64,000 bases of DNA, taken from Rothia sp. (in: high G+C Gram-positive bacteria) (GTDB lineage Bacteria; Actinomycetota; Actinomycetes; Actinomycetales; Micrococcaceae). The stretch is from contig JAUNHE010000003.1 of the NCBI GenBank assembly GCA_030524105.1, positions 186,001 to 250,000 on the forward strand, given 5' to 3'. Under the pieces are notes generated by a model. It was not told the origin of the DNA. It did no database searches and saw only the letters and a list, made by a program, of their open reading frames with translations. The translations under genes were made by a program, and so were the position numbers. Below, one piece after another: positions 54,075 to 64,000 of this stretch. How positions within the stretch are numbered: the first letter of the stretch is position 1; the number at the start of each line of letters is the position of its first letter.

Positions 54075-56918
54075 ATGCCCTTCATTGACCGCCATCTTGG
54101 CCCCCGCGAATCTGACCTTGAACATATGCTCAGTGTGGTCGGTTATCCCTCTCTGCAGGCTTTAGTGGATGCTGTTGTTCCGCAGCAGATCAGGCTGACT
54201 CAAGACTTGGAGCTGCCGCCGGCGCTTACTGAATACGAGGCTCAGCAGAAGCTTGCCTCCTATGCGGAGCAGAACCAGGTTTTCGCCCAGATGATTGGCG
54301 CCGGCTACTACGACTGCATTACCCCGCCGGTACTGCGACGAAACATCCTAGAAAATCCCGGCTGGTATACGTCCTACACCCCCTACCAGGCAGAAATTTC
54401 TCAGGGTAGGCTGGAGGCCCTCCTTAATTTTCAAAATATGGTCATGGAACTGACCGGTATGCAGATTGCCAATGCTTCTTTGCTGGATGAGGCAACCGCG
54501 GTGGCCGAGGCCGCGGTGATGATGCATCGGGCCAACCGTAAGGTTAAAACCGGATTTTTTGCCATAGATTCGCGTTGCCTGCCGCAGACCCTAGCCGTTG
54601 TGAGGGGCCGGGCTGAAGCCCTGGGCCTTGAATGCTTGGTGACCGATTTTGCTGAGGGGCTACCGGAGGGCCAGCTCTACGGCGTCATACTGGCCTACCC
54701 GGCTCATGACGGAGAAGTCAGAGATATTGGGCCTCTTATTGAACAAGCCCATAGCAGGCAAGCCCTGGTTACTGTTAACGCAGATCTTATGGCGCTCACT
54801 GTGCTTAAGTCTCCCGGTCAGCTGGGCGCCGATGTCGTGGTGGGCAGTACGCAGCGTTTTGGCCTGCCTTTCTTCTTTGGTGGCCCCCACGCTGCTTACA
54901 TGGCTGTCAACCAGGGGATGCAGCGTAATTTGCCCGGCCGCTTGGTGGGGGTCTCCAAGGATTCTTCGGGCAGGCCTGCCTATCGGCTGGCCTTGCAGAC
55001 TCGGGAGCAGCATATTCGGCGGGAAAAAGCCACCTCTAATATCTGCACTGCCCAGGCGCTGCTGGCAATTGTTGCCGGTGCCTATGGCCTGTACCACGGT
55101 CCGGAAGGGCTGCGCCGTATTGCCCAGCGCCTACATCGGGACGCCTCCCGTTTGGCGGTGTCCTTACAGGCTGCCGGGCTTAAGCTGGTGCACCAGGATT
55201 TCTTTGACACGGTAGCTTTTGAAGCCCCGGGGCGGGCGGATGAGCTGCTGGCCAAAGCCAGAAGCGCAGGGATTAACATTCGTAAGATTAATGCCGATCG
55301 TATCTCTATTTCTGTGGGGGAATCGCACGGGCAGGATGTCTTAGAGGCCCTGGCTGTAGCTTTGGGCGCTTCGGAATTAGCCGCTGACGCTGAGCATGAG
55401 CTGGCCAGCCAGCTTTTGCGCCAGGATGACTACATGCAGCATCCGGTTTTTCATAGCTACCGGTCCGAAACAGCCATGATGCGTTACCTACGCCAGCTGA
55501 GCGATAAAGACCTGGCCCTGGACCGTAGCATGATCCCGCTGGGCTCCTGCACCATGAAGCTTAACGCTGCTGCCCAGATGGAGCCTATATCCTGGCCAGA
55601 ATTTGCCCAGATCCACCCCTTAGTCCCAGCTGACCAGGCCCGAGGCTGGCAGCTACTTATTGCTGAGCTTTCGTCTTGGCTGCTGGCCATTACCGGCTAT
55701 GACGCTATTTCTTTGCAACCTAATTCTGGCGCCTCCGGTGAATACGCTGGTCTTCGAGCTATCAGGGCTTATCACGAGGCTAGGGGAGAGCTGGAGCGAA
55801 AGGTGGTACTGATTCCTCAGTCAGCCCACGGGACCAATGCTGCCTCTGCCGCTCTAGCAGGTTTGTCCGTGGCGGGGGTAGCCACGGCTCCGGACGGGTC
55901 TATTGATCTGGCAGACTTAAAGGCCAAGATTGAGCGTTATGGCCAAAGTATTGCCGGAATTATGATCACCTATCCTTCCACTCACGGTGTCTTTGAGGAA
56001 GATGTTACGCAGGTCTGCCAGCTGGTTCATGGGGCAGGCGGCCAGGTTTATATTGATGGGGCTAACCTTAACGCCCAGATGGGCCTGGCCCAGCCGGGGT
56101 CCTTTGGTGGAGATGTTTCTCACCTGAACTTACACAAGACTTTTGCTATTCCGCACGGCGGCGGCGGCCCGGGGGTGGGCCCGGTGGCTGTGGGAGAGCA
56201 TCTCAAGGATTATCTGCCCGGGGATGCCTATCTGGCAGATGAGCAGGGTAGGTTAGCTGAGGCTGCCATGCCGGTTTCGCAAGCTATGTTTGGTTCTGCC
56301 GGAGTACTACCCATCTCCTGGATGTATATTGCCACGAGCGGGGCCCAGGGCTTACGGGCTGCGTCGGAGTATGCGATCTTGGGAGCTAACTATATCTCGC
56401 ACCGGCTGCAAGACTACTTTCCTATCCTCTATACCGGCCCGGCTGGACTGGTTGCCCATGAGTGCATCTTGGATTTGCGGCCCCTCACGGAGGCTTCGGG
56501 CGTCAGCGCGGAAGACGTGTGTAAACGACTGATGGACTACGGCTTCCACGCCCCAACGCTGGCCTTTCCGGTGCCGGGAACCCTGATGGTTGAGCCTACG
56601 GAATCCGAAAACTTGGCAGAGCTGGATCGTTTTTGTGAAGCCATGATAAGTATTCATGCCGAAATCAGCCAGGTTGCAGCTGCTGCCGTCCCTCTTGAGG
56701 AGTCTGTACTTCGGCAGGCACCGCATACGGCCCAGGTTCTTATGAATGATGACTGGGATAGGCCTTACTCGCGTAGCCAGGCCGCTTACCCCCTGGCTAG
56801 TTTGCGTCAGAATAAATATTTTGTGCCCGTAGGCCGTATTGATGGTGCCGGGGGAGACCGCAACTTTGTGTGTGAGTGCCCGCCCCTATCTGCTTTTGAC
56901 ATAGAGCTTAAAAAGTAG
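54075..56918 (+). CDS. gcvP: glycine dehydrogenase (decarboxylating), P protein
   Basis: GcvP decarboxylates glycine and passes the aminomethyl group to lipoylated GcvH. The 947-residue protein is the long fused form: an N-terminal half (FIDRHLGPRESDLEHML) and a C-terminal half carrying the PLP lysine in HLNLHKTFAIPHGGGGPG. ATG at 54075 follows CAGGAG, 6 nt away. It lies directly under the glycine riboswitch and precedes gcvT; no gcvH follows. Confidence 0.96.
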   Translation: MPFIDRHLGPRESDLEHMLSVVGYPSLQALVDAVVPQQIRLTQDLELPPALTEYEAQQKLASYAEQNQVFAQMIGAGYYDCITPPVLRRNILENPGWYTSYTPYQAEISQGRLEALLNFQNMVMELTGMQIANASLLDEATAVAEAAVMMHRANRKVKTGFFAIDSRCLPQTLAVVRGRAEALGLECLVTDFAEGLPEGQLYGVILAYPAHDGEVRDIGPLIEQAHSRQALVTVNADLMALTVLKSPGQLGADVVVGSTQRFGLPFFFGGPHAAYMAVNQGMQRNLPGRLVGVSKDSSGRPAYRLALQTREQHIRREKATSNICTAQALLAIVAGAYGLYHGPEGLRRIAQRLHRDASRLAVSLQAAGLKLVHQDFFDTVAFEAPGRADELLAKARSAGINIRKINADRISISVGESHGQDVLEALAVALGASELAADAEHELASQLLRQDDYMQHPVFHSYRSETAMMRYLRQLSDKDLALDRSMIPLGSCTMKLNAAAQMEPISWPEFAQIHPLVPADQARGWQLLIAELSSWLLAITGYDAISLQPNSGASGEYAGLRAIRAYHEARGELERKVVLIPQSAHGTNAASAALAGLSVAGVATAPDGSIDLADLKAKIERYGQSIAGIMITYPSTHGVFEEDVTQVCQLVHGAGGQVYIDGANLNAQMGLAQPGSFGGDVSHLNLHKTFAIPHGGGGPGVGPVAVGEHLKDYLPGDAYLADEQGRLAEAAMPVSQAMFGSAGVLPISWMYIATSGAQGLRAASEYAILGANYISHRLQDYFPILYTGPAGLVAHECILDLRPLTEASGVSAEDVCKRLMDYGFHAPTLAFPVPGTLMVEPTESENLAELDRFCEAMISIHAEISQVAAAAVPLEESVLRQAPHTAQVLMNDDWDRPYSRSQAAYPLASLRQNKYFVPVGRIDGAGGDRNFVCECPPLSAFDIELKK

Positions 56919-57014
56919 CCCTGTCAAGAAATTTATGGATGTTATTGAGCGGTTTACTTCTCGAGGAGAAGAGCCATACAGAGCTGTGTGGTTAAGGAAA
57001 GGTTAGGTATTTTA

Positions 57015-58127
57015 ATGTCTGCAAAAAGGACTGCGCTCTACGAGGAACACGCCCAGTTAGGAGCAAGTTTTACCGATTTTGGCGGCTGGGATATGCCCCT
57101 CAAATATGCCAATGATGTGGCGGAGCATCGGGCGGTGCGAGAGGCTGCCGGCCTTTTTGACCTGTCCCATATGGGGGAGTTTCGTATTAAGGGCCCCGAC
57201 GCGGGGGCCTACCTGGATTACTGTCTGCTCTCTCATATGAGTCTGCTTAAGGTAGGCAAAGCCAAATACTCAATTTTGCTGGATGAATCCGGTGCGGTGC
57301 TGGACGATTTAATTAGCTACCGCCTGGGTCAAGAAGAGTTCTTGGTTGTGCCCAACGCCGCCAATGTTGCCAGTGATTTTGCTGCTTTTGCGGAGCGTAG
57401 CGCTGGTTTTGATGTGGAGCTTACTAATGAGTCCGAAGAAACCTCTTTAATTGCTGTCCAGGGGCCCCGTGCAGAAGAGATCCTGCTGGCCATGGAGCCC
57501 TCACAGCCTCAGCTGGTCCGGGATCTTTCCTACTATGCGGCTAGCCCCTTGGAGCTAGCTGGTAGGCAGGTGCTGCTGGCCAGAACCGGTTACACCGGTG
57601 AGGACGGCTTTGAGATTTACCTGCCTCATGCTGCTGCCTGCGGGCTTTGGCAGGCTGCGCTGGCTGCTGGCCAACCCCTGGGCCTGGTGCCGGCCGGCTT
57701 AGCGGCAAGGGATTCACTTCGTTTGGAGGCCGGTATGCCCCTCTACGGCCATGAATTAAGCCCAGATATTACTGCCTTTGAGTCTGGCTTGGGAAGACTG
57801 GTTGAGATTGCCCTGAGCAAGAAAGAGGCCGATTTTGTGGGCCGGCAGGCCTTGCAAGAGCAGGCCAAGCAGCCGCCGGCCCGAAAGCTGGTTGGTTTAA
57901 AGGGGCAGGGTAAGCGCCCGGCCCGGGCTGGTTCCTTACTGTTTGACGGAGATAAGGAAGTGGGCCTGGTAACCTCCGGCATTCCTTCCCCCAGCTTGGG
58001 TTATCCGCTAGCTTTGGCTCTTATTGCTAGTGATTATAGTCAGGCTGCCAGTATCGAAGTGGATATCCGCGGTAAACGAGCCTTATTTGACCTGGTAGAA
58101 CCCCCTTTTTACAGCAGAAAAAAGTAG
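57015..58127 (+). CDS. gcvT: aminomethyltransferase, T protein
   Basis: GcvT transfers the methylene group to tetrahydrofolate and releases ammonia. The 370-residue protein has FTDFGGWDMPLKY, LFDLSHMGEFRIKGPDA and RTGYTGEDGFEIYL, the standard T-protein motifs. ATG at 57015 is chosen because it begins the conserved N-terminus; GTG at 56988 is an in-frame alternative. It is 96 bp after gcvP and has no riboswitch of its own. Confidence 0.94.
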   Translation: MSAKRTALYEEHAQLGASFTDFGGWDMPLKYANDVAEHRAVREAAGLFDLSHMGEFRIKGPDAGAYLDYCLLSHMSLLKVGKAKYSILLDESGAVLDDLISYRLGQEEFLVVPNAANVASDFAAFAERSAGFDVELTNESEETSLIAVQGPRAEEILLAMEPSQPQLVRDLSYYAASPLELAGRQVLLARTGYTGEDGFEIYLPHAAACGLWQAALAAGQPLGLVPAGLAARDSLRLEAGMPLYGHELSPDITAFESGLGRLVEIALSKKEADFVGRQALQEQAKQPPARKLVGLKGQGKRPARAGSLLFDGDKEVGLVTSGIPSPSLGYPLALALIASDYSQAASIEVDIRGKRALFDLVEPPFYSRKK

Positions 58128-58217
58128 CTTTTTTCCTGGCCTGTGCCCGGAAGCCTTCCCACCCGCTAGCTTTTGGGCCGGGCCCTAGGTAGGCAGACAC
58201 GGTGAAAGGAGAGTACC

Positions 58218-59699
58218 TTGGACATTAGCTCGGATCAGGTTAAGGCAGAAGCTTTAGAATACGATATTTCTGTTTTTGACCTTTTTTCTATTGGAGTTGG
58301 GCCCTCTTCATCCCATACGGTTGGCCCTATGCGAGCTGCCAACCGTTTTGTGACAGACCTGATTGAGCAGGACCTGCTGCAGCAGGTTGATCAGATAGAG
58401 ATTGATCTTTACGGCTCTTTAGCTGCTACCGGTGCCGGGCACGGAACTATGGCTGCGGCTCTCAAAGGGTTGGCCGGTTTTGTGCCAGAAACTATTGATA
58501 TTGCTGAGTCAGAGAATTTTCTGGCAGCCAATGCAGCTGACGGCCGGCTCAGGCTTGCCGGCTATCGGGCTGCTGACTTTGCCGGTGGGCCACCGGCCAG
58601 TAAGGATGCCCTGCTAGGGGGACCCACTGTTTTTTATCGAGAAACAGATATTATTTTGCGTCCTTTGACCGTTTTGGAGCGTCACACCAATGCTATTAAA
58701 TTTGTGGCCTGGTCGGATGAGCACCTGCTGCTTGAGGCAACCTATTTTTCCATAGGTGGTGGTTTTGTACTGGCTGACGGTGAGCAGGCAAGTGCTGCTG
58801 GCGGTCTTGATCGGGCGCCCTACCCCTTTGGTTCGGGAGCCGAATTGGTTTCTATGGCCAATGAGGCTGCCCTATCTATTGCCCAGCTTAAGCTGGCTAA
58901 CGAGCTGTCGGCCCGGTCTGAGGATCAGGTGCGCCGGGGTATTCTTGGCATTCGTCAGGTGATGGTGGAGTGTATTGGTTCTTCTCTTTCTAGGGTGGGT
59001 TATTTACCGGGATCCTTAAAAGTGCGCTGTAGGGCTGGTCAGTGGCACCGTAATCTGCTGTGCGATGATCCTAATAAATCCCAGGAATATTGGATGGACT
59101 GGGTGAATTTAATTGCCCTGGCCGTTAACGAAGAAAATGCTTTCGGGGGGAGGATTGTTACGGCTCCTACCAACGGTGCTTCGGGCATTATTCCAGCGGT
59201 CTTGCACTATGCCATGAACTACATTCCACAGATTCGCCATTGTGGCCAGGCCAAGCGGGAGCAGACTGTCGTTGATTTCTTTTTGGCTGCCGCTGCTGTG
59301 GGGGCGCTTTATAAAAAGCGGGCCTCTATTTCTGGTGCTGAAGTGGGCTGCCAGGGTGAGGTGGGTACTGCTTCATCGATGGCTGCCGCTGGCTTGGCCC
59401 AGGTTCTTGGTGGTTCTAATGAACAGGTTGAGAATGCTGCTGAAATTGCTATGGAACATAACTTAGGCCTGACCTGTGATCCTGTGGGTGGTTTGGTGCA
59501 GATTCCCTGCATTGAGCGTAATGCTATGGCTGCGGCCAAGGCTATTAACGCTGCCAAGATGGCCCTGCGAGGAGACGGTGAGCACCGGGTTTCCTTGGAT
59601 CAGGTAATTGAGACGATGCGTCAGACCGGTGAAGATATGAGTAATCGTTATAAGGAAACCTCTATGGGTGGCTTAGCGGTTAACGTGGTGGAGTGCTGA
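58218..59699 (+). CDS. sdaA: L-serine ammonia-lyase, iron-sulfur-dependent
   Basis: The enzyme deaminates L-serine to pyruvate using a 4Fe-4S cluster. The 493-residue protein is the fused single-chain type: an N-terminal beta-domain ([20 protein letters not shown]) and an alpha-domain with cluster cysteines in [16 protein letters not shown] and QIPCIERN. The chain ends in VVEC; in the structurally known Legionella enzyme a C-terminal cysteine caps the cluster. A TTG start follows AAAGGAGAG. Its place behind gcvPT links glycine and serine breakdown. Confidence 0.94.
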   Translation: MDISSDQVKAEALEYDISVFDLFSIGVGPSSSHTVGPMRAANRFVTDLIEQDLLQQVDQIEIDLYGSLAATGAGHGTMAAALKGLAGFVPETIDIAESENFLAANAADGRLRLAGYRAADFAGGPPASKDALLGGPTVFYRETDIILRPLTVLERHTNAIKFVAWSDEHLLLEATYFSIGGGFVLADGEQASAAGGLDRAPYPFGSGAELVSMANEAALSIAQLKLANELSARSEDQVRRGILGIRQVMVECIGSSLSRVGYLPGSLKVRCRAGQWHRNLLCDDPNKSQEYWMDWVNLIALAVNEENAFGGRIVTAPTNGASGIIPAVLHYAMNYIPQIRHCGQAKREQTVVDFFLAAAAVGALYKKRASISGAEVGCQGEVGTASSMAAAGLAQVLGGSNEQVENAAEIAMEHNLGLTCDPVGGLVQIPCIERNAMAAAKAINAAKMALRGDGEHRVSLDQVIETMRQTGEDMSNRYKETSMGGLAVNVVEC

Positions 59700-60016
59700 C
59701 CAGAGGGGCTTGGGCTGGCTTGCCCTGAGCCGGCCTGTAGCCCCATTAATTCTGATTGGGGCGAGGATAGACTTCTATTTTTATTTTGTGTATCATGAAT
59801 ATTTGCGCTATCCCTAACCTTAGTGCCTTCATATAGCGGTGGGCATGGGTGATACAGAGCCAGAAAAAGTCCAGTTCAAGTACGATCCCATACAACCGAT
59901 TCCTCCCTAGGCAGTGCTTCGCGCGTTGTGATACTTAACGAACTGACCTCACCACATTTTCTACGTTTTGCGGGGTAGTCAAGTAGGAACAGTAAAGATC
60001 TGTGGAAGGATCCAAC
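59700..60016 (+). other. intergenic region with the rpoB promoter
   Basis: A hairpin GCCCCA/TGGGGC (around 59741-59763) follows sdaA and may terminate it. TTGTGT (59786) and TATCCC (59809) with 17 bp between are the best promoter candidate for rpoBC, leaving a leader of about 200 nt. No ORF is credible here. Confidence 0.4.
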
Positions 60017-63000
60017 TTGGTCGCCTCGAGCACCTCTCATCACGAAGCCGCTAACGACGCAGTGAACCCGGATGGTTCGCCACGGCGTATCTCGTTTGCA
60101 AAAATTTCTGAACCTTTAAAGGTTCCTAATCTTCTTGCCCTCCAAACAGACAGCTTTGACCGTCTGGTTGGCAATCAGCGTTGGGCTGAGCGGGCTGCCC
60201 GTGCTGCAGAAACCGGAGATACTTCTGTGCAGCCCGTCTCCGGTCTGGCAGAAATTTTTGAAGAGATTTCACCCATTGAAGATTTTCAGGGCACCATGTC
60301 CCTGTCCTTCTCTGAGCCTGAATTCGCAGACCCCAAATACAGCATGGAGGAGTGTAAGGATCGCGATGCGACCTACGCAGCTCCGCTCTATGTTAAAGCC
60401 GAATTCATGAACAATAACACCGGTGAAATCAAACAGCAGACAGTCTTTATGGGTGACTTTCCGCTCATGACTGACTCCGGCACCTTTGTTGTCAACGGCA
60501 CCGAGCGTGTTGTTGTTTCTCAGCTGGTGCGTTCCCCCGGTGCCTACTTTGAAAAATCTCCGGATCGGACCTCCGATAAAGACATTTATTCGGCAAAAAT
60601 TATCCCTTCCCGGGGCGCCTGGTTTGAGCTAGAGATCGATAAACGGGATCAGGTTGGTGTTCGTCTGGACCGTAAACGTAAGCAGTCTGTGACTGTCTTG
60701 CTTAAGGCTCTGGGCTGGACTGAAGCCAAAATTCTTGAAGAATTTGGTGAATTTGATTCTATTCGGGCTACCTTGGAAAAGGATACCGTCCAGACCCGTG
60801 AAGAGGCTCTGCTAGATATTTACCGTAAGCTGCGTCCGGGCGAACCTCCTACGGTTGATGCCGCTCAGGCCCTGCTAGATAATATGTACTTTACCCCTAA
60901 GCGCTATGACCTAGCTAAGGTAGGGCGCTACAAGGTAAACCGTAAGCTGGGTGTTGAGGTACCCCTGGACGATCCTTCGGCTATGGTGCTTTCGCAAGAC
61001 GATATTGCCGCCATGATCCGTTACCTAGTTACTCTGCACGCCGGTGGTAGCAGCATTAAGGGTGTGCGTGACGGCGCTGAGGTTCAGATTCGTGTTGATA
61101 CCGACGATATTGATCACTTTGGTAACCGCCGTATTCGGGCCGTTGGTGAATTGATTGAAAACCAGATTCGTACCGGCCTTTCCCGTATGGAGCGGGTGGT
61201 TCGGGAGCGGATGACTACCCAGGACGTTGAGGCTATTACTCCGCAGACCCTCATTAACATTCGCCCTGTGGTTGCTTCTATCAAGGAATTTTTTGGTACT
61301 TCCCAGTTGTCCCAGTTTATGGATCAGAACAACCCGCTAGCCGGGCTGACCCATAAGCGTCGTCTCTCGGCTCTGGGCCCGGGCGGACTTTCCCGTGACC
61401 GCGCCGGCATGGAGGTTCGTGACGTTCACCCCTCCCATTACGGCCGGATGTGCCCTATTGAGACTCCTGAAGGCCCCAATATTGGTTTGATTGGTTCTTT
61501 GGCAACCTACGGTCGTATTAATCCTTTTGGGTTTATTGAAACTCCCTACCGCCGCGTTATTGATGGAACGGTGACGGATCAGGTTGTTTATTTGACAGCC
61601 GATGACGAAAAGGGCACTGTGATTGCGCAGGCTAATGCCCCCTTAACCGATAAGATGCGTTTTGCCGAAGAGTCAGTGCTCTGCCGGGCCGGGGACGGCT
61701 CCGGTGAGGCTGTGCTTGTTTCCTCCAGCGACGTTGAGTTTATGGACGTCTCACCCCGGCAGATGGTTTCGGTAGCGACTGCTCTGATTCCTTACCTGGA
61801 GCACGACGACGCTAACCGGGCGCTGATGGGAGCTAACATGCAGCGCCAGGCGGTGCCTTTGATTGAATCTGAGGCTCCCGTTGTTGGTACCGGTATGGAG
61901 CGTTATGCCGCTATTGACTCCGGTGATTCTGTCCTGGCTCATAAGGCCGGCGTGGTCTCCGAAGTTTCTGCCGATTTAGTTATTGTTCGCAACGATGACG
62001 GCAGCACTTCCTCGTACCCTATTGCTAAGTTCCAGCGTTCCAACCCGGGTAACTGCTACAACCATCGAGTGGTTGTTGGTGTTGGCGACCGGGTGGAGGC
62101 CAAGGGTCTTATTGCTGATGGGCCGTCTACCGACAAGGGGGAGCTGGCCCTGGGTAAGAACCTGCTGGTTGCCTATATGTCCTGGGAAGGCTTTAACTTT
62201 GAGGATGGCATCATCCTCTCGCAGCGCATGATCTCGGACGATGTGCTTACCTCCATTCATATTGAGGAACACGAGATCGATGCCCGAGATACCAAGCTGG
62301 GCGCCGAAGAGATTACCCGCGATATTCCCAATGTTTCTGAGGAAATGCTTTCGGCCCTGGACGAGCGCGGCATCATCCACATTGGTGCTGAGGTTGAGTC
62401 CGGGGATATCCTGGTGGGTAAGGTGACCCCCAAGGGTGAAACGGAGTTAACTCCGGAAGAGCGTTTGCTGCGGGCTATCTTTGGTGAGAAGTCCCGCGAA
62501 GTGCGCGATACTTCTTTAAAGGTGCCCCACGGTGAATCCGGTACGGTTATTGGGGTGCGCATCTTTGATCGCGATACGGACGAAGAAGATCTGCCCTCTG
62601 GAGTTAACCAGCTGGTGCGGGTCTACGTGGCTCAGAAGCGTAAGATTACTGTTGGTGACAAGCTGGCAGGACGCCACGGTAATAAGGGTGTTATTACCAA
62701 GATTCTTCCGGTAGAGGATATGCCCTTTATGGAAGACGGCACCCCGGTTGACGTTATTTTGAATCCCTTGGGTGTTCCTGGCCGTATGAATATTGGCCAG
62801 GTTTTGGAGGTACACACTGGCTGGCTGGCCAAGCAGGGCTGGAAGATTGATAGCAATCCTGCCTGGTTGGATAAGCTGCCTAACTTCCCCAAGGAAACCG
62901 GGCCAACCAATGTGGCTACGCCTGTTTTTGACGGTGCTGCTGAAGAGGAACTCTTTGATTTGCTGGCACACGCTAATCCCAACCGTGACGGGGATCGGCT

Positions 63001-63529
63001 TATTGATAGTTCCGGTAAGGCCCGTTTGCTGGACGGCCGCTCCGGTGAGCCCTTCCCGGAGCCTGTTTCTGTGGGTTACCAGTACATTCTTAAGCTGCAC
63101 CACCTGGTGGATGACAAGATCCATGCCCGTTCCACCGGCCCTTACTCCATGATCACGCAGCAGCCTCTGGGCGGTAAGGCCCAGTTTGGTGGCCAGCGTT
63201 TTGGTGAGATGGAAGTCTGGGCCTTGGAAGCCTACGGTGCCGCCTATACTTTGCAGGAAATTCTTACCGTCAAATCTGACGATGTTCCCGGCCGTGTTAA
63301 GGTCTATGAGGCCATTGTTAAGGGAGAGAACATTCCTGAACCCGGTGTCCCGGAGTCCTTTAAGGTTTTGATTAAGGAAATGCAGTCGCTGTGTCTAAAC
63401 GTTGAGGTACTTTCAACCGACGGCAACACCATCGAGATGCGTGATTCTGAGGAAGAAGGCTTCCGGGCGGCAGACGATCTGGGTATTGACTTATCCCACG
63501 CAGAGCCAAGCTCTGTTGAAGAGGTCTAA
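60017..63529 (+). CDS. rpoB: DNA-directed RNA polymerase beta subunit
   Basis: The 1170-residue protein is complete. The start is TTG at 60017, giving [10 protein letters not shown] as in related actinobacteria and preceded by GGAAGGATCC; a GTG at 60002 adds five residues. The rifampicin region ([20 protein letters not shown]) has the wild-type Asp, His and Ser corresponding to E. coli D516, H526 and S531, so no rifampicin-resistance change is seen. Other conserved parts include [15 protein letters not shown] and [12 protein letters not shown]. It is separated from rplL by 29.6 kb. Confidence 0.97.
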   Translation: MVASSTSHHEAANDAVNPDGSPRRISFAKISEPLKVPNLLALQTDSFDRLVGNQRWAERAARAAETGDTSVQPVSGLAEIFEEISPIEDFQGTMSLSFSEPEFADPKYSMEECKDRDATYAAPLYVKAEFMNNNTGEIKQQTVFMGDFPLMTDSGTFVVNGTERVVVSQLVRSPGAYFEKSPDRTSDKDIYSAKIIPSRGAWFELEIDKRDQVGVRLDRKRKQSVTVLLKALGWTEAKILEEFGEFDSIRATLEKDTVQTREEALLDIYRKLRPGEPPTVDAAQALLDNMYFTPKRYDLAKVGRYKVNRKLGVEVPLDDPSAMVLSQDDIAAMIRYLVTLHAGGSSIKGVRDGAEVQIRVDTDDIDHFGNRRIRAVGELIENQIRTGLSRMERVVRERMTTQDVEAITPQTLINIRPVVASIKEFFGTSQLSQFMDQNNPLAGLTHKRRLSALGPGGLSRDRAGMEVRDVHPSHYGRMCPIETPEGPNIGLIGSLATYGRINPFGFIETPYRRVIDGTVTDQVVYLTADDEKGTVIAQANAPLTDKMRFAEESVLCRAGDGSGEAVLVSSSDVEFMDVSPRQMVSVATALIPYLEHDDANRALMGANMQRQAVPLIESEAPVVGTGMERYAAIDSGDSVLAHKAGVVSEVSADLVIVRNDDGSTSSYPIAKFQRSNPGNCYNHRVVVGVGDRVEAKGLIADGPSTDKGELALGKNLLVAYMSWEGFNFEDGIILSQRMISDDVLTSIHIEEHEIDARDTKLGAEEITRDIPNVSEEMLSALDERGIIHIGAEVESGDILVGKVTPKGETELTPEERLLRAIFGEKSREVRDTSLKVPHGESGTVIGVRIFDRDTDEEDLPSGVNQLVRVYVAQKRKITVGDKLAGRHGNKGVITKILPVEDMPFMEDGTPVDVILNPLGVPGRMNIGQVLEVHTGWLAKQGWKIDSNPAWLDKLPNFPKETGPTNVATPVFDGAAEEELFDLLAHANPNRDGDRLIDSSGKARLLDGRSGEPFPEPVSVGYQYILKLHHLVDDKIHARSTGPYSMITQQPLGGKAQFGGQRFGEMEVWALEAYGAAYTLQEILTVKSDDVPGRVKVYEAIVKGENIPEPGVPESFKVLIKEMQSLCLNVEVLSTDGNTIEMRDSEEEGFRAADDLGIDLSHAEPSSVEEV

Positions 63530-63570
63530 ACCGTTATTGGTATATCCGTTTATCACTATTGAGCAATTAG

Positions 63571-64000
<430 letters not shown>

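Noticed and set aside
30439-60016. Prophage or conjugative island between rplL and rpoB
   Set aside because: No integrase, transposase, phage or transfer genes and no flanking repeats were seen; all genes are metabolic.

Overview
The window looks like a chromosomal segment of a moderately low-GC actinomycete, most likely of the order Micrococcales. The evidence is a mycothiol synthase next to a GlnR-type regulator, a MutT1-type Nudix/phosphatase fusion beside polyphosphate kinase, nitrobindin and YgfZ close by, and actinobacterial secE/nusG/ribosomal protein/rpoBC genes. Nitrate respiration combined with sucrose PTS uptake would suit a Rothia-like organism, but that is inference; no 16S rRNA gene is present to settle it.

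Layout. 0-9 kb: end of a thioredoxin-like protein, a DUF2079 membrane protein, a DEAD-box RNA helicase, a Thr-Met-Thr tRNA cluster, a divergent Nramp-like transporter without the usual metal-binding motifs, two hot-dog dehydratases, murB and a small PGPGW protein. 9-17.8 kb, minus strand: glnR-like regulator, mshD, ppk, mutT1, thyA, folA, asd and a short GntR regulator. The regulator and mshD are separated by a small insert bracketed by two identical 56-bp repeats. 18-24 kb: a membrane protein, a 36-codon ORF, nitrobindin, ygfZ, an SDR-like protein, pfkA and an aminotransferase. 24.2-25.2 kb: a degenerate, partly AT-rich patch with an ABC-exporter ATPase remnant. 25-30.5 kb: tRNA-Trp, secE, nusG, rplK, rplA, an orphan ABC ATPase, rplJ and rplL.

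30.6-59.7 kb: about 29 kb of metabolic genes separates rplL from rpoB. It begins with a sucrose module (GH32 hydrolase, PTS IIBCA permease, LacI regulator) carrying matching operator-like sites. A molybdenum cofactor block follows: moeA-mobA-moaD-moaA facing modA-modB-moeA2-moaC-mogA-moaE-moeZ. Next are narGHJI and narK, then a tandem glycine riboswitch, gcvP, gcvT and sdaA. rpoB and the start of rpoC close the window.

How it fits together: the mod/moa/moe/mob genes import molybdate and build the cofactor needed by NarG. NarGHI reduces nitrate that NarK supplies. The sucrose module feeds glycolysis, where PfkA acts. The glycine-controlled genes break down glycine and serine. No complete new defence or mobile system was found. 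The most unusual structures are the 56-bp-repeat insert at 16.5-17.1 kb, the decayed transporter patch at 24.5 kb, the modAB pair lacking modC, and the dyad between the divergent molybdenum operons.
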